Source: JAICIG01 sp035532215 (GTDB lineage: Bacteria > Planctomycetota > Planctomycetia > Pirellulales > JAICIG01). From it: DNA of 22,327 bases. Shown here piece after piece: positions 8,909 through 16,740 of the stretch (positions are counted from its first letter, which is position 1; every line of letters begins with the position of its first letter). The notes below the pieces were generated by a model. That model did no database searches, was not told the origin of the DNA, and worked only from the letters and a program-made list of their open reading frames with translations. The stretch spans positions 1 to 22,327 of the forward strand of contig DATKRK010000279.1 of assembly GCA_035532215.1 (NCBI GenBank), read 5' to 3'. A program made the position numbers and the translations under genes.

Positions 8909-10705
8909 CTAGCCTTTGTGCGGCGGCGGCGGAGGCGGGACGGGGTAAATTACGCGAGGCTGACTGGGAGCGGATGGCCCGACATGCGGCGTCGCATCGG
9001 CGGCCCGCGACGGCGAAAGGCCGCTTGTCTGATTGTTCGCTTGGTTGCTCGCGGTGCGCGGCGGAGGCGGCGCGGCGACCTTGACCTGCGCGGTCTGGCC
9101 GGGCTTGATGGCGCCGGGCGGCGCCGGGGTCGCAGGACGCTCGCTACGGGCCGGCGGGGGCGGCGGAACGGCCATGCCGCCCGCGGGCTGCGAAGAGTCC
9201 GCCGAAGGTGCGCCTGGCCGAGCGGCGGCGTGCGAAGCTCGCACGATCACAGTCACCGCGCCAACCTCCTGCTGGTGTCCGTCCGTCACGACGCTGGAGG
9301 TTTCGGTCGCGTAGTCCACGCACCGCACTTCGCCTTCTTCCAAGCGGTATTGATAGGCCACTGCTCGGGCGCCGCGGGCGTAGACCTGGCAGGCTCGGCT
9401 GTCGCCGCCGATCCGCACCGGTTCGGGGCCCAGGCTGACGGTGATCGTTTCCTTGGCGCCGTACCTCACTTCGAGCCAGGCTTGACGGTAGGCGGCTTCG
9501 AACAGCGCCAGCATCAAACCGATCGCGCCGCCCAGGATCGCCGCGCCCAACAGCGCGCCGACCACGGCGCCCAGCACGAGCGCCAGAACGAACGCAATTC
9601 CGCCGGCCGCTCCGCCAATCGCTCCGCCGAGGGTCGCGCGGCGGCGGTCGAGATTCGGAATGAACAGCGCCAAACCTCGCCCGACCAGGGTGCCGAGGAT
9701 CGTCCACCCGACAATCCGGCCCAGCGGCGCCACGGTCCACGCCAAGACCGGTCCGACCACCGGCAGCGAGGCGCTCGCGCTGGCCAAAGCGTAGGGCAAC
9801 TGTCCGACGGCGCCGCCCAACACGCCCGCCGCAATGCCGCCCAGCGCGGCGACCGCGGCTTCGCGGGAGGTGAAGGCCGCTCGATGGAGATACAGATTCT
9901 GCCCGGCCGCCAGAGCCAGCGAGGCGCCGAGCGCGGCCAGCGCCGTCCAGCCGGCCGTGCGCGCCAGCGACTGCCAGAACCCGGCCGACCGCGACGCGGC
10001 TTCGACGAGCGAGCCGCCGTAGATCGCCTTTTCGGCCTGCTTGAAACCTTCGTCGAAACTGCCCGAACTGGTTTCGAAGACCAATTTCGAATCGCCGGTG
10101 ATTTGCCCAAGGTATTTCAGGTCGGCGTCGCCCGTGCCGATGGCGACGATCTTCAACTCCTGCTGCCGGCACGCCTCCGCTGCGGCCAGCGCCGCTTCGG
10201 CGTTATCGGGCTGGCCGTCGGTGAACAGCAGAATGCTGCGGGGGGCGTGGCCGGCATCGGACGACTTGGTCAGCTCTTCGGCGGCCGCTTTCAGACCGAT
10301 CGCCATCGCCGTGCCGCCGCGGTCGTCGAGTTCCTCGATCGCTCGGCGAAGTTCGGCCTGATCGGAGGTCAAGCGGGCGGCGCGATGCACTTGCGTTCCA
10401 AAGCCGAAGACGGCGATCCGGTCGTCGGGCGAGTTGTGGCGGCCGACGAAATCCTCGGCCGCGGCTTTCACTTCATACAGCTTTTGCCCCACTCCTTCGC
10501 CCGGTCCGCCGCCGTAGTACATGCTGCCCGAGCAATCGATCAACAAACAGACGGTTTGCGCAGGGCTCGCCGAGCGCGTGGCGGCCAGCAACAATTCGCC
10601 CACGGCGGCGCCCAGCAGGCAGCCCACGGCGCCGACGATCGCGAACCGCGCCAGCTTCGGATCTTTCAGCGATCCGGCCCAAGCAGAGAAGTCGATTGGA
10701 GGCAT
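8909..10705 (-). CDS. Membrane protein with von Willebrand A domain and FHA-like C-terminal domain
   Basis: The 598-residue product has a membrane segment at about 20-42. A von Willebrand A domain follows (about 50-225) with an intact metal-ion site: DCSGSM (Asp57, Ser59, Ser61), Thr132 in RGGTAMA and Asp163 in FTDGQPD. Residues about 245-405 contain several Gly/Ala-rich membrane segments (GGIAAGVLGGAVG, LGGAIGGAAGGIAFVLALVL). From about 418 to 490 a beta-rich region with PVRIGGDSRACQVYARG looks like a degenerate FHA domain, and the rest is a proline-rich tail with PPPPP runs. An ATG 16 codons upstream (10753) is in frame; I prefer the ATG at 10705, which has a weak AAGG 10 bases upstream and begins MPPIDFSAW. 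It heads a unit with the zinc-ribbon/ACP gene. The role is unknown; such proteins often organise complexes at membranes. Confidence 0.9.
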   Translation of the reverse strand: MPPIDFSAWAGSLKDPKLARFAIVGAVGCLLGAAVGELLLAATRSASPAQTVCLLIDCSGSMYYGGGPGEGVGQKLYEVKAAAEDFVGRHNSPDDRIAVFGFGTQVHRAARLTSDQAELRRAIEELDDRGGTAMAIGLKAAAEELTKSSDAGHAPRSILLFTDGQPDNAEAALAAAEACRQQELKIVAIGTGDADLKYLGQITGDSKLVFETSSGSFDEGFKQAEKAIYGGSLVEAASRSAGFWQSLARTAGWTALAALGASLALAAGQNLYLHRAAFTSREAAVAALGGIAAGVLGGAVGQLPYALASASASLPVVGPVLAWTVAPLGRIVGWTILGTLVGRGLALFIPNLDRRRATLGGAIGGAAGGIAFVLALVLGAVVGALLGAAILGGAIGLMLALFEAAYRQAWLEVRYGAKETITVSLGPEPVRIGGDSRACQVYARGARAVAYQYRLEEGEVRCVDYATETSSVVTDGHQQEVGAVTVIVRASHAAARPGAPSADSSQPAGGMAVPPPPPARSERPATPAPPGAIKPGQTAQVKVAAPPPPRTASNQANNQTSGLSPSRAADATPHVGPSAPSQPRVIYPVPPPPPPHKG

Positions 10706-10882
10706 TGCGCGGCGCCTTGAAATTCTTGCCCGTCCGGCACGGCCGGCGGACATTCGCCGGCAAAAAAAACGACTTCGCCTGCGGCGCCGCGACCCGTCAC
10801 GCTTTAGTCTAACTCAAGCGACGACGAGTTGCATCTCGCGCGAATTGAACGGCGGTCGTGTGATTCCCGAACAACTATCGGC

Positions 10883-10888
10883 TACAAT
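10883..10888 (+). promoter_or_regulatory. Candidate -10 element for the beta-propeller gene
   Basis: TACAAT at 10883-10888 matches five of six bases of the -10 consensus. No good -35 lies at the right distance. It would start transcription near 10895, downstream of an in-frame ATG at 10829, which supports a translation start at 10970 instead. Confidence 0.4.
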
Positions 10889-10969
10889 GTGTCGCAGGCC
10901 GGTGCGATCCGTCCGCGCGGGCCGTTTTCTCGCGAACCCCGCGCCGCCGCCTGCCCCCTTGGTGATCCA

Positions 10970-12004
10970 ATGATGTGCTCCTGCTTACTCAGCGTGGCGT
11001 TGCTCTTGGCGGCTGCCGACGAGGCCGTTGTGCAGATCCCGCAAAAGCTCTACGTGGCCAATTCGGCGGGCAACGACATCCATGTCATCGACACGGCCAC
11101 GAACCGAGTGATCAAGCGAGTCGAGGTCGGTCCGCAGCCGCACGGTCTGGCGGCGACCGCCCGCGGCGACCAGCTTTTTATCACGATTGAGAACACCGGC
11201 GGCAAGGCGGGCGAACTGTTGTGGTTCGATCCGGCGACCGATACCGTCACCCGGCGGATGACGGTCGGCCCCCGGCCGAACGAACTAGCCTGCACGCCCG
11301 ACGGTCGACTGGCGTACATCCCTTGCGACGATGCCTCGTGGTGGGTCGTCGACTTGGAACGGGCCGAGGTCGTGACCAAGATCGCCACGGGCGGGCGTCC
11401 GCACAACACGCTCTGCTCGTCCGACGGCCAGCGGATGTACCTGGGACCGAAGGGCTCGTATCACGTGCTGATCGCCGACGTCCGTTCGCACCGCTTGATC
11501 GGCGAAATCCCGCTTTCCGACGCGCCGCGGCCGATCGTGCTCTCGCACGATGAACGGCGGCTGTATGCCAACGTCGATACGCTGATCGGCTTCGAGGTCT
11601 GCGACGTCGCGGCCCGCAAGGTGATTTACCGCGTCGAGGCGGACGTGCCCGCCGAACTGCTGCGCCAACCTAGCCGCAGCCACGGCATCGGGCTGACTCC
11701 GGACGAAAAAGAACTCTGGATGTGCGACGTGTTTCACGACCGGACGTACGTGTTCGACATTACCGCCGAGCCGCCGCGCCAGGTCGTGACGATCGTGATG
11801 CAAGGCGGCGGTTATTGGATGTGCTTTTCGCCGGACGGCCGGTTCTGCTACATCAGCGAGCGGAAGGGCAGTACGGTGGCCGTCATCGACACGGCCACTC
11901 GCCAGGTCGCGGCTCGGATCGCCGTCGGCCAGGTTCCCAAGCGAGTGCTGGTCGTGACCTTGCCCGGCGCGGCCGAGCAATCGCCGACGGCGAACCGGCG
12001 ATAA
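10970..12004 (+). CDS. Secreted YVTN-type seven-bladed beta-propeller protein
   Basis: A 344-residue protein. The N-terminus MMCSCLLSVALLLAAADEA is signal-like, though without the usual positive charge, so the cleavage or anchoring is uncertain. The rest repeats the YVTN propeller theme: KLYVANSAGNDIHVIDTATNRVI, GPQPHGLAATARGDQLFITI and later CFSPDGRFCYISE, STVAVIDTATRQVAARIAVG. Such proteins are extracytoplasmic; many are redox-associated or bind partners, but no catalytic residue is visible here. An open frame extends to 10829, but those residues look non-coding and would lie before the likely transcription start. ATG 10973 is the alternative start. The gene is divergent from the VWA gene and has no plus-strand partner. 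Confidence 0.87.
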   Translation: MMCSCLLSVALLLAAADEAVVQIPQKLYVANSAGNDIHVIDTATNRVIKRVEVGPQPHGLAATARGDQLFITIENTGGKAGELLWFDPATDTVTRRMTVGPRPNELACTPDGRLAYIPCDDASWWVVDLERAEVVTKIATGGRPHNTLCSSDGQRMYLGPKGSYHVLIADVRSHRLIGEIPLSDAPRPIVLSHDERRLYANVDTLIGFEVCDVAARKVIYRVEADVPAELLRQPSRSHGIGLTPDEKELWMCDVFHDRTYVFDITAEPPRQVVTIVMQGGGYWMCFSPDGRFCYISERKGSTVAVIDTATRQVAARIAVGQVPKRVLVVTLPGAAEQSPTANRR

Positions 12005-12019
12005 ACCTCCGATCGCGCT

Positions 12020-12059
12020 CTCTCCCCAGGCAAGCCGGGTGCGCGGCCTCAGGGGAGAG
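12020..12059. terminator. Hairpin between converging genes
   Basis: The arms ctctcccc (12020-12027) and ggggagag (12052-12059) enclose a GC-rich loop, and the pairing extends inward imperfectly (aggc/gcct). It lies between the propeller stop (12004) and the DUF1328 stop (12079), so it may end transcription both ways. There is no T-run, so intrinsic termination is uncertain. It could instead be a dispersed repeat. Confidence 0.45.
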
Positions 12060-12078
12060 TGCAATCGCGAGGCCCGCC

Positions 12079-12249
12079 TCACGGCAGCGGTCGTCGCACG
12101 CCCCCCATCAACAGACTGACGATGAACAGCACGAGGAAGACAAAGAACAGGATCTTTGCGATCCCGGCGGCGCCGGCGGCAATCGAACTGAAGCCAAGCA
12201 CGGCCGCGATCAAAGCCACGATGAAGAACACAAGCGCCCAATACAACAT
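12079..12249 (-). CDS. DUF1328 (YtjA-type) small membrane protein, 56 residues
   Basis: Reading the minus strand from the ATG at 12249 gives a 56-residue protein starting MLYWALVFFIVALIAAVLGF, then SSIAAGAAGIAKILFFVFLV and a short end with GGVRRPLP. This is the DUF1328/YtjA pattern: two membrane segments split by a small Gly/Ala turn containing GIAKILF. The function of the family is unknown; in other bacteria members are small inner-membrane proteins often linked to stress. AGAGGAG lies 6 bases upstream of the ATG, a strong ribosome binding site. It is 84 bases downstream of the 35-residue gene on the same strand and may share its transcript. Confidence 0.9.
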   Translation of the reverse strand: MLYWALVFFIVALIAAVLGFSSIAAGAAGIAKILFFVFLVLFIVSLLMGGVRRPLP

Positions 12250-12333
12250 GACGATTCTCCTCTGTTTTGCCCCTTGATCGTGTGACCGCCTCCGTCAGCA
12301 CACTTCGAGTAGTACGCGGCCGAGCCAGCGACC

Positions 12334-12441
12334 TCAGCTTTCGGACAGCGAAATCGGCTCGGCGCCGCACTCGAACAAGATGCGCTCGGCCAAGGCCAGC
12401 TTCTGCCGCTGAGCCTCGCTATGGTCTTCGGCGTTTTCCAT
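12334..12441 (-). CDS. Very small protein, 35 residues, unknown
   Basis: The minus strand from the ATG at 12441 encodes MENAEDHSEAQRQKLALAER (first 20 residues) and ends ISLSES. It is acidic, mostly helical, with one cysteine (FECGAE) and no membrane segment. I do not recognise it. The main support is a perfect AAGGAGG placed 7 bases before the ATG, the strongest such site in the window, and codon use like the neighbours. It precedes the DUF1328 gene on the same strand. It could be a leader or a regulator of that gene, or a stand-alone microprotein. Confidence 0.6.
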   Translation of the reverse strand: MENAEDHSEAQRQKLALAERILFECGAEPISLSES

Positions 12442-12497
12442 GCTGCGTCCTCCTTGCAGGTTCGAGTCGCTTGAGTGCTGCAACTAGCCGTTCAATG

Positions 12498-12552
12498 TAG
12501 ACGCGGCATCTTGCCGCGTTGCCGTTCGAAAGCGGCAAGGATGCCGCTTCTA
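12498..12552. repeat. Imperfect inverted repeat
   Basis: The left arm tagacgcggcatcttgccgc (12498-12517) pairs with the right arm gcggcaaggatgccgcttc plus ta (12532-12552), with one mismatch and one extra base. The gcggcatcttgccgc word is also partly self-complementary. It looks like a dispersed intergenic repeat rather than part of a gene. Copy number needs a genome search. Confidence 0.65.
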
Positions 12553-12799
12553 AGTGAGTGCAGGTAACATGCCAATGAACGCTTTTTCACGAGAAGTTGC
12601 GAAAGAGGCGGAATCAGCGGCTGCGCAGCATGCAAGGTTTCATCGGCGATATCGCTTGCTCGCCGCGGAATTTGGGAAATCATGCCGCTTTTGGAAGTCG
12701 GCGGGCGCCCCGACAAGCGGTCGATCAAGTTGACTTGTCGCCAACCAATGCGAAAAGACGATCAACCTCGGATGGATGTAGTGGCCGAATAAACAATAA

Positions 12800-12831
12800 G
12801 CCCCTGGCGCCGCCGCGGCGACGCCAGGGGC
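12800..12831 (-). terminator. Likely terminator of the PDZ gene
   Basis: The 10-base arms gcccctggcg (12800-12809) and cgccaggggc (12822-12831) pair perfectly around a GC-rich 12-base loop. On the minus strand the hairpin is followed by ttattgtttatt, a T-rich though not pure run. It lies about 35 bases beyond the stop of the PDZ gene, the expected position of an intrinsic terminator. Confidence 0.75.
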
Positions 12832-12865
12832 CAAACAACGAGTAGTTTTCCCGATGCCGGCGTGT

Positions 12866-14185
12866 TTAATCCTCGTAGTCGTTGTTGCGGCGGCTGCCGC
12901 CTTGATAACCGCCGCCGTTGCGGCCGTCGAGGTAATCCTCCCGATCGTACCGCTGGTTGGGCGAGCGCGTCATGCGGTAGCCGCGCTCCTGCTCTTCCAT
13001 CGCAAACACGTCGCTGGGCGACTCGAGCGTCGCTCGAATCGTTCGCCTTCGGCCGTTGCGGTCGATCGCCAGGCGGATCTGTTCGCCAGCATCCATGCGG
13101 GAAAGCACGCGCAACAAGTCCTCGGTCGATTGAATCTCGCGTCCGTCGACGGCGACGATTTCATCGCCGGGGCGCAAGCCCGCCTGGTCGGCCGGGCCGT
13201 CGCGATAGACGTAGTCGATCGGCACGGGGCCTCGCGCCTCTTCATCGAGCGTCACGCCCAGCACGCCGCGACGATTGCGGCGATACGGTGCGAAGCGGTC
13301 CTCCTCTTCGCGATACCCTGGCGGCGCATTGCGGTAGTTGGGTTCATAGAGCCGATTGTTGTCGCTGAACCCGCGTTCGTTGTAGGTCTGCGTGCCGTAG
13401 GAACCCTGAGCACCGTACCCCGGGCCATCGTCGCCTTGACCTTGATTTCCATAACGCGAACCGTATCCTTGGTTGCCGTATCCGGAATCGTAGTAGCCGC
13501 CTCTCTGGCGCGCATAACCTCGGTTGTCCGGGTAGCCTCCCCTGCCATATTCGTCCTCGTACCAGCCTGGGTTATCGTAGGCCTGCGGATTTCGGGAGAA
13601 GTATTGGCGGCGGCGGCGGTCTTGGTTCCGCGAACTGTACTGCTCCGCGTTCTCGCCGAAGACTTCTGCTCGCGAAGCGAGCTTGGCGGGCAGCGTTTCG
13701 AGCGTGCCGTCGCGGAGCACGCCAATTTTGATTTGCTCGTTGTCGCCGGCCCGGCGCACGGCGGCGGCCAACTGCTGGGGCGTGTTCACGCGCCGCCCGT
13801 CTACCGAGAGAATATCGTCGCCGCGGCGTAATCCAGCGTCATCGGCCGGGCTATCGGGCGCCACGCGGCGAATCTGCAGGCTGTTTGAACCGAAAAACAC
13901 CACGCCCAACGCCGCCTGATACTGCGCGTTATTGTAATTTCCGCTTAGCGGCTGCGAGTCGCGGTCGTTGTCGCCGCGGTCGTTGTCACGGTCCTGCGAA
14001 CGGTTGCGATCCGCGTCTCGATCGTTGTCCGAGTCGCGAGCAGCGCTGGACGACGACGCGTTCGCATCGGAATCCTTGGAATCCTCTTGGGCCTGGGCGG
14101 CGCCGGTCGCCAACAACAGCGCCAATCCGGCCGCCGTAAGCGGACACACGGCGGGCTTGAGCCATCGGAACGTCGTACTTCGCAT
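12866..14185 (-). CDS. Secreted two-PDZ protein with Tyr/Gly/Asn-rich linker
   Basis: A 439-residue protein. MRSTTFRWLKPAVCPLTAAG and LALLLATGAAQAQ form a signal peptide, cleaved near residue 32. Residues 35-78 are a charged Asp/Asn/Arg/Ser-rich stretch. PDZ domain 1 is about 91-170 (RRVAPDSPADDAGLRRGDDI, LSVDGRRVNTPQQL). Residues about 180-305 are low complexity, rich in Tyr, Gly, Asn, Gln and Arg (YGNQGYGSRYGNQGQG). PDZ domain 2 is about 307-388 (YRDGPADQAGLRPGDEIVAV, DGREIQS). The tail is again Arg/Gly/Asn-rich. There is no protease domain, so it probably binds exported protein ends or scaffolds. The open frame extends to 14533, but I start at ATG 14185 because GGAGG lies 7 bases upstream and the signal peptide begins there. 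It is driven by the promoter at 14427-14455. Confidence 0.92.
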   Translation of the reverse strand: MRSTTFRWLKPAVCPLTAAGLALLLATGAAQAQEDSKDSDANASSSSAARDSDNDRDADRNRSQDRDNDRGDNDRDSQPLSGNYNNAQYQAALGVVFFGSNSLQIRRVAPDSPADDAGLRRGDDILSVDGRRVNTPQQLAAAVRRAGDNEQIKIGVLRDGTLETLPAKLASRAEVFGENAEQYSSRNQDRRRRQYFSRNPQAYDNPGWYEDEYGRGGYPDNRGYARQRGGYYDSGYGNQGYGSRYGNQGQGDDGPGYGAQGSYGTQTYNERGFSDNNRLYEPNYRNAPPGYREEEDRFAPYRRNRRGVLGVTLDEEARGPVPIDYVYRDGPADQAGLRPGDEIVAVDGREIQSTEDLLRVLSRMDAGEQIRLAIDRNGRRRTIRATLESPSDVFAMEEQERGYRMTRSPNQRYDREDYLDGRNGGGYQGGSRRNNDYED

Positions 14186-14426
14186 GATACTTCCTCCGTA
14201 AAGAAGCAGGTACACGGTCGGCTCCGCGCGGAGAACGTCTCCTAACGCAGAGCGAACCAAGAAGCCGGGCATGAATCGAGACGTCGCGCGGCCCTTCCAA
14301 GGACCGCGATCCGGGCCCGCCCTGGGCAAAGAAGGCGCAAGAGACACCCCAGCAGCATCGCTGCCGCCAAGGCAGGTTCTTCGCCTGATTGAAAGCCGCC
14401 TATGGCAAGGCGGCTCCACTTCGTAA

Positions 14427-14455
14427 AACATACAGGCGAGACGGAAAAGAGTCAA
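14427..14455 (-). promoter_or_regulatory. Sigma-70-type promoter for the PDZ gene
   Basis: On the minus strand TTGACT (14455-14450) and TATGTT (14432-14427) are separated by exactly 17 bases. The -35 matches five of six bases and the -10 four of six. The predicted start is near 14420. Confidence 0.7.
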
Positions 14456-14494
14456 CGATCGGTTCGGCGGCGCCCGGGCGTTGCCGAAATGCTT

Positions 14495-14523
14495 TTGAGA
14501 ACTTTCCCCCTGCAAGCTATAGT
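14495..14523 (+). promoter_or_regulatory. Sigma-70-type promoter for the three-gene secreted operon
   Basis: TTGAGA (14495-14500) and TATAGT (14518-14523) are 17 bases apart. The -35 matches four of six bases in order (TTGA..A gives five), the -10 five of six. The predicted start, near 14530, is about 20 bases before the GTG at 14551. Confidence 0.72.
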
Positions 14524-14550
14524 GGATAAGCAAAACCGGTTTTAACGAAA

Positions 14551-16740
14551 GTGACGAAAGTGACCCGACATAGATGCTCTCAGGCGGTCTGGCTGGCGGC
14601 CTGTTGGATGGCGGCCATGACGCACCCGGGCCACGCGGCCGAGATGGACGGCTGGCAGGCCATGCGCGTCGTCAGCCAAAGCGGCATGCCGACGCGGATG
14701 TTCGCGGCCGATTTGGACGCGAGCGGCCGCGATCAACTGATTGTGGTCAACACGCGCGAGTCGCGGCTCGACCTGTATCGCTGGCTTCCGCCGAAAGAGC
14801 GAAACCAAGGCGTGGCGCTGGACGAGGACGAGCCCAACGAACTGCCCTTGGCGCCCGATTGGAAAAAATCGGAGTTGGTCTTCGAGGAGCTGCCCGTCGA
14901 CGTCGTCGCGCAAGATATTGACGGCGACGGCAAGCCGGAGCTGATCGCACTGACCAGCCCCACCAATAAGATTGTCCAATACCGGCGCGAAGAAGGCGAC
15001 AAATGGACGAAGAGTGCGAGCTGGGATTTGTTGCCTGCGTCTACGTCCGGGCGCACTGCGCTGCTGCTGCGCCCGTTGGGCGAAGGGAAATTCGAACTGC
15101 TCGTCAGTTGCGAGCAAGGCATTCAGACCTTGCGACTCGAAGCCGGCGCCCGGCCCGTCTGGCTGACGCCCCGCGAAAGCCACGGGCGGGTCGATTGGAA
15201 ATTGGCGGACATCGACGGCGACGGCGATTTGGACGTGCTGGAATGGTCGCAACAGGCTCGGCAGACGGTGCGCTGGTATGAAGCCTCCGAGGGCAAATTG
15301 TTGCCGGCCCAGGCGTTGTTCGACCACTCAGTGCAGGCAGTCGAGATCTTGCGGCTGCCCAATCAGCCCGCCGAGCTGCTGCTGTTGGGCGGCCCGCACG
15401 AAGGGTTGTTGCGGCGCTACGGCCTGGCTCGCGGAAAGGAATCGGAACTCGGCCGCCGAGAGACGTTGCCCATGCCCGGCGGTCCGGCGGCGCTCTGGTG
15501 CGGACTGTCGATCGACGGCCGCCCCGCCCTGGTGGCGGTCGACGCCTCGCAGCCTCGGTTGCGCGTGCAACCGTTGGGCGACCACGGCTGGCTGGCCGAG
15601 CAGAGCTTCCCGACGCTCGGCAATCTGAAGGGCATGGTCGCCCCGCAAGCCAAGCCCGGCGCGTTGCTGCTGTGGACCAAGGACGGCGCCGATCTCTACG
15701 AGAGCCAATGGGAAACAGGACGTCTGACTTATCCCAAGGCGCGGCCTCAATCGCCCGAGGTCGGCGACCGCAAGATTCTGGCGCTCGACCGGGTCGGCGA
15801 GACGGTCTGGTGGGCGCAGCGCGTCGGCGGCGACGTCGACCTTTACATTTGGGCGCCGGGTCAGCCAGAACCGGCGAAAACCCGCTACGAAGGGCTGGGA
15901 ACCAAAGTCGAAAAGGTCGTTTGGCTCGGCCCGATGCTGTTGGTCCAGGATCAATTCGCCGGCAAAGCGAAGCTGGTGCGGTTAGTCGACGGCAATTCGC
16001 AGATTTCCGAGCCGTCGCACCTGGTCAAAGCCGACCTGGGCGAATATCGGCTGTTGCCGCAAGGGCAGGGCTTGCGCCCCGCGCGGCTCAGCGACGGCGT
16101 GGTCCAGTGGCTGGGCGACGATCTGCAGCCGGTCGACCAGATCATGTTGTCGGAAGGCCAGCGTCTGACGTCGTTCGTGCCGCTGGCCGACGGCACGGCC
16201 TGGGCGCTGGAACATGGCGGCGTCTTTCTGCACCGGCTCAAGCCCGACGAGGCGGGCATCTTGCGCGAAACCGAGAGCACGCGGCTCTCGGGCGGAACGG
16301 CGATCTCGCTCGACCCGCAACTGGGCCTGATGCTGGTCGATCAGGACCGCGTAATCCGCCTTTCGCGCGGGCAGCCGTGGGAATTGAAACTGATCGACAG
16401 TCTCGACAGCCGCGTGGGACGGCCCAGCGGCGTCAAAGAAGCCACGATTCATCGCATCATGACCGCCGATCTGACGGGCGACCAGATCGACGAAGTGCTG
16501 TTGAGCGACGATCATCGCCATCAGTTGACCGTGCTGGAACGGACCGACGACAAGCTGAAATCGGTGTTGTCGTGGCCGGTGTTCGAAGACAAAACCTATC
16601 CCTACGGCGGCGTGCAAGGCTCGCTCGTCGCCGAACCAAGGAACGTCGTCGGTCTGAACGCCGACGGCGATGAATATCGCGACGCGGCGCTGTTGTGCCA
16701 CGATCGTTTGCTGATCTACATGGCCCGGGAGAGCGAATAA
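14551..16740 (+). CDS. Secreted FG-GAP/VCBS-like repeat protein
   Basis: A 729-residue protein with a signal peptide (QAVWLAACWMAAMTHPGHAA), then a beta-propeller-like body. Calcium-loop-type repeats are seen at about residue 122 (DIDGDGKPELIAL), 220 (DIDGDGDLDVLEW), 640 (DLTGDQIDEVLLSDD) and about 702 (LNADGDEYRDAALL). The middle part has weaker blade-like repeats. No catalytic motif is visible, so it probably binds a ligand or another exported protein. The start is a GTG at 14551; the GTG at 14560 is equally possible, and the ribosome binding site is weak. It is the first gene after a good promoter, and its stop codon overlaps the start of the protease gene by one base, so translation of the two is probably coupled. 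Confidence 0.85.
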   Translation: MTKVTRHRCSQAVWLAACWMAAMTHPGHAAEMDGWQAMRVVSQSGMPTRMFAADLDASGRDQLIVVNTRESRLDLYRWLPPKERNQGVALDEDEPNELPLAPDWKKSELVFEELPVDVVAQDIDGDGKPELIALTSPTNKIVQYRREEGDKWTKSASWDLLPASTSGRTALLLRPLGEGKFELLVSCEQGIQTLRLEAGARPVWLTPRESHGRVDWKLADIDGDGDLDVLEWSQQARQTVRWYEASEGKLLPAQALFDHSVQAVEILRLPNQPAELLLLGGPHEGLLRRYGLARGKESELGRRETLPMPGGPAALWCGLSIDGRPALVAVDASQPRLRVQPLGDHGWLAEQSFPTLGNLKGMVAPQAKPGALLLWTKDGADLYESQWETGRLTYPKARPQSPEVGDRKILALDRVGETVWWAQRVGGDVDLYIWAPGQPEPAKTRYEGLGTKVEKVVWLGPMLLVQDQFAGKAKLVRLVDGNSQISEPSHLVKADLGEYRLLPQGQGLRPARLSDGVVQWLGDDLQPVDQIMLSEGQRLTSFVPLADGTAWALEHGGVFLHRLKPDEAGILRETESTRLSGGTAISLDPQLGLMLVDQDRVIRLSRGQPWELKLIDSLDSRVGRPSGVKEATIHRIMTADLTGDQIDEVLLSDDHRHQLTVLERTDDKLKSVLSWPVFEDKTYPYGGVQGSLVAEPRNVVGLNADGDEYRDAALLCHDRLLIYMARESE

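Larger units (their letters stand above)
12442..12865. other. Gene-free stretch with a palindromic repeat and a terminator-like hairpin
   Basis: About 420 bases between the 35-residue gene and the PDZ gene. It holds the inverted repeat at 12498-12552 and the hairpin at 12800-12831. Open frames here (for example 12640-12834, minus) run across the hairpin, lack ribosome binding sites and do not look like protein. Confidence 0.6.
14186..14550. other. Divergent control region between PDZ gene and propeller operon
   Basis: A 365-base interval with two back-to-back promoters (14427-14455 minus, 14495-14523 plus). From the inferred minus-strand transcription start near 14420 to the PDZ ATG is about 235 bases, a long leader. 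It contains hairpins agccgcc/ggcggct (14394-14415) and ctgcc/ggcag (14361-14375). The open frame crossing it on the minus strand has no signal of coding. Confidence 0.65.

Noticed and set aside
8759..10720. Long plus-strand open frame opposite the VWA gene (653 residues)
   Set aside because: The translation is Arg/Gly-rich with no domain; the minus strand has a complete VWA metal site and membrane segments.
12020..12059. CRISPR repeat or array at the short repeats of the window
   Set aside because: No regularly spaced unit of 25-40 bases with unique spacers exists anywhere; all repeats are palindromic singles or small clusters.
12640..12834. 64-residue minus-strand frame before the PDZ gene end
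   Set aside because: It contains the terminator-like hairpin, has no ribosome binding site and no protein character.
14186..14533. N-terminal extension of the PDZ gene
   Set aside because: It crosses the promoter and leader; the signal peptide and GGAGG put the start at 14185.
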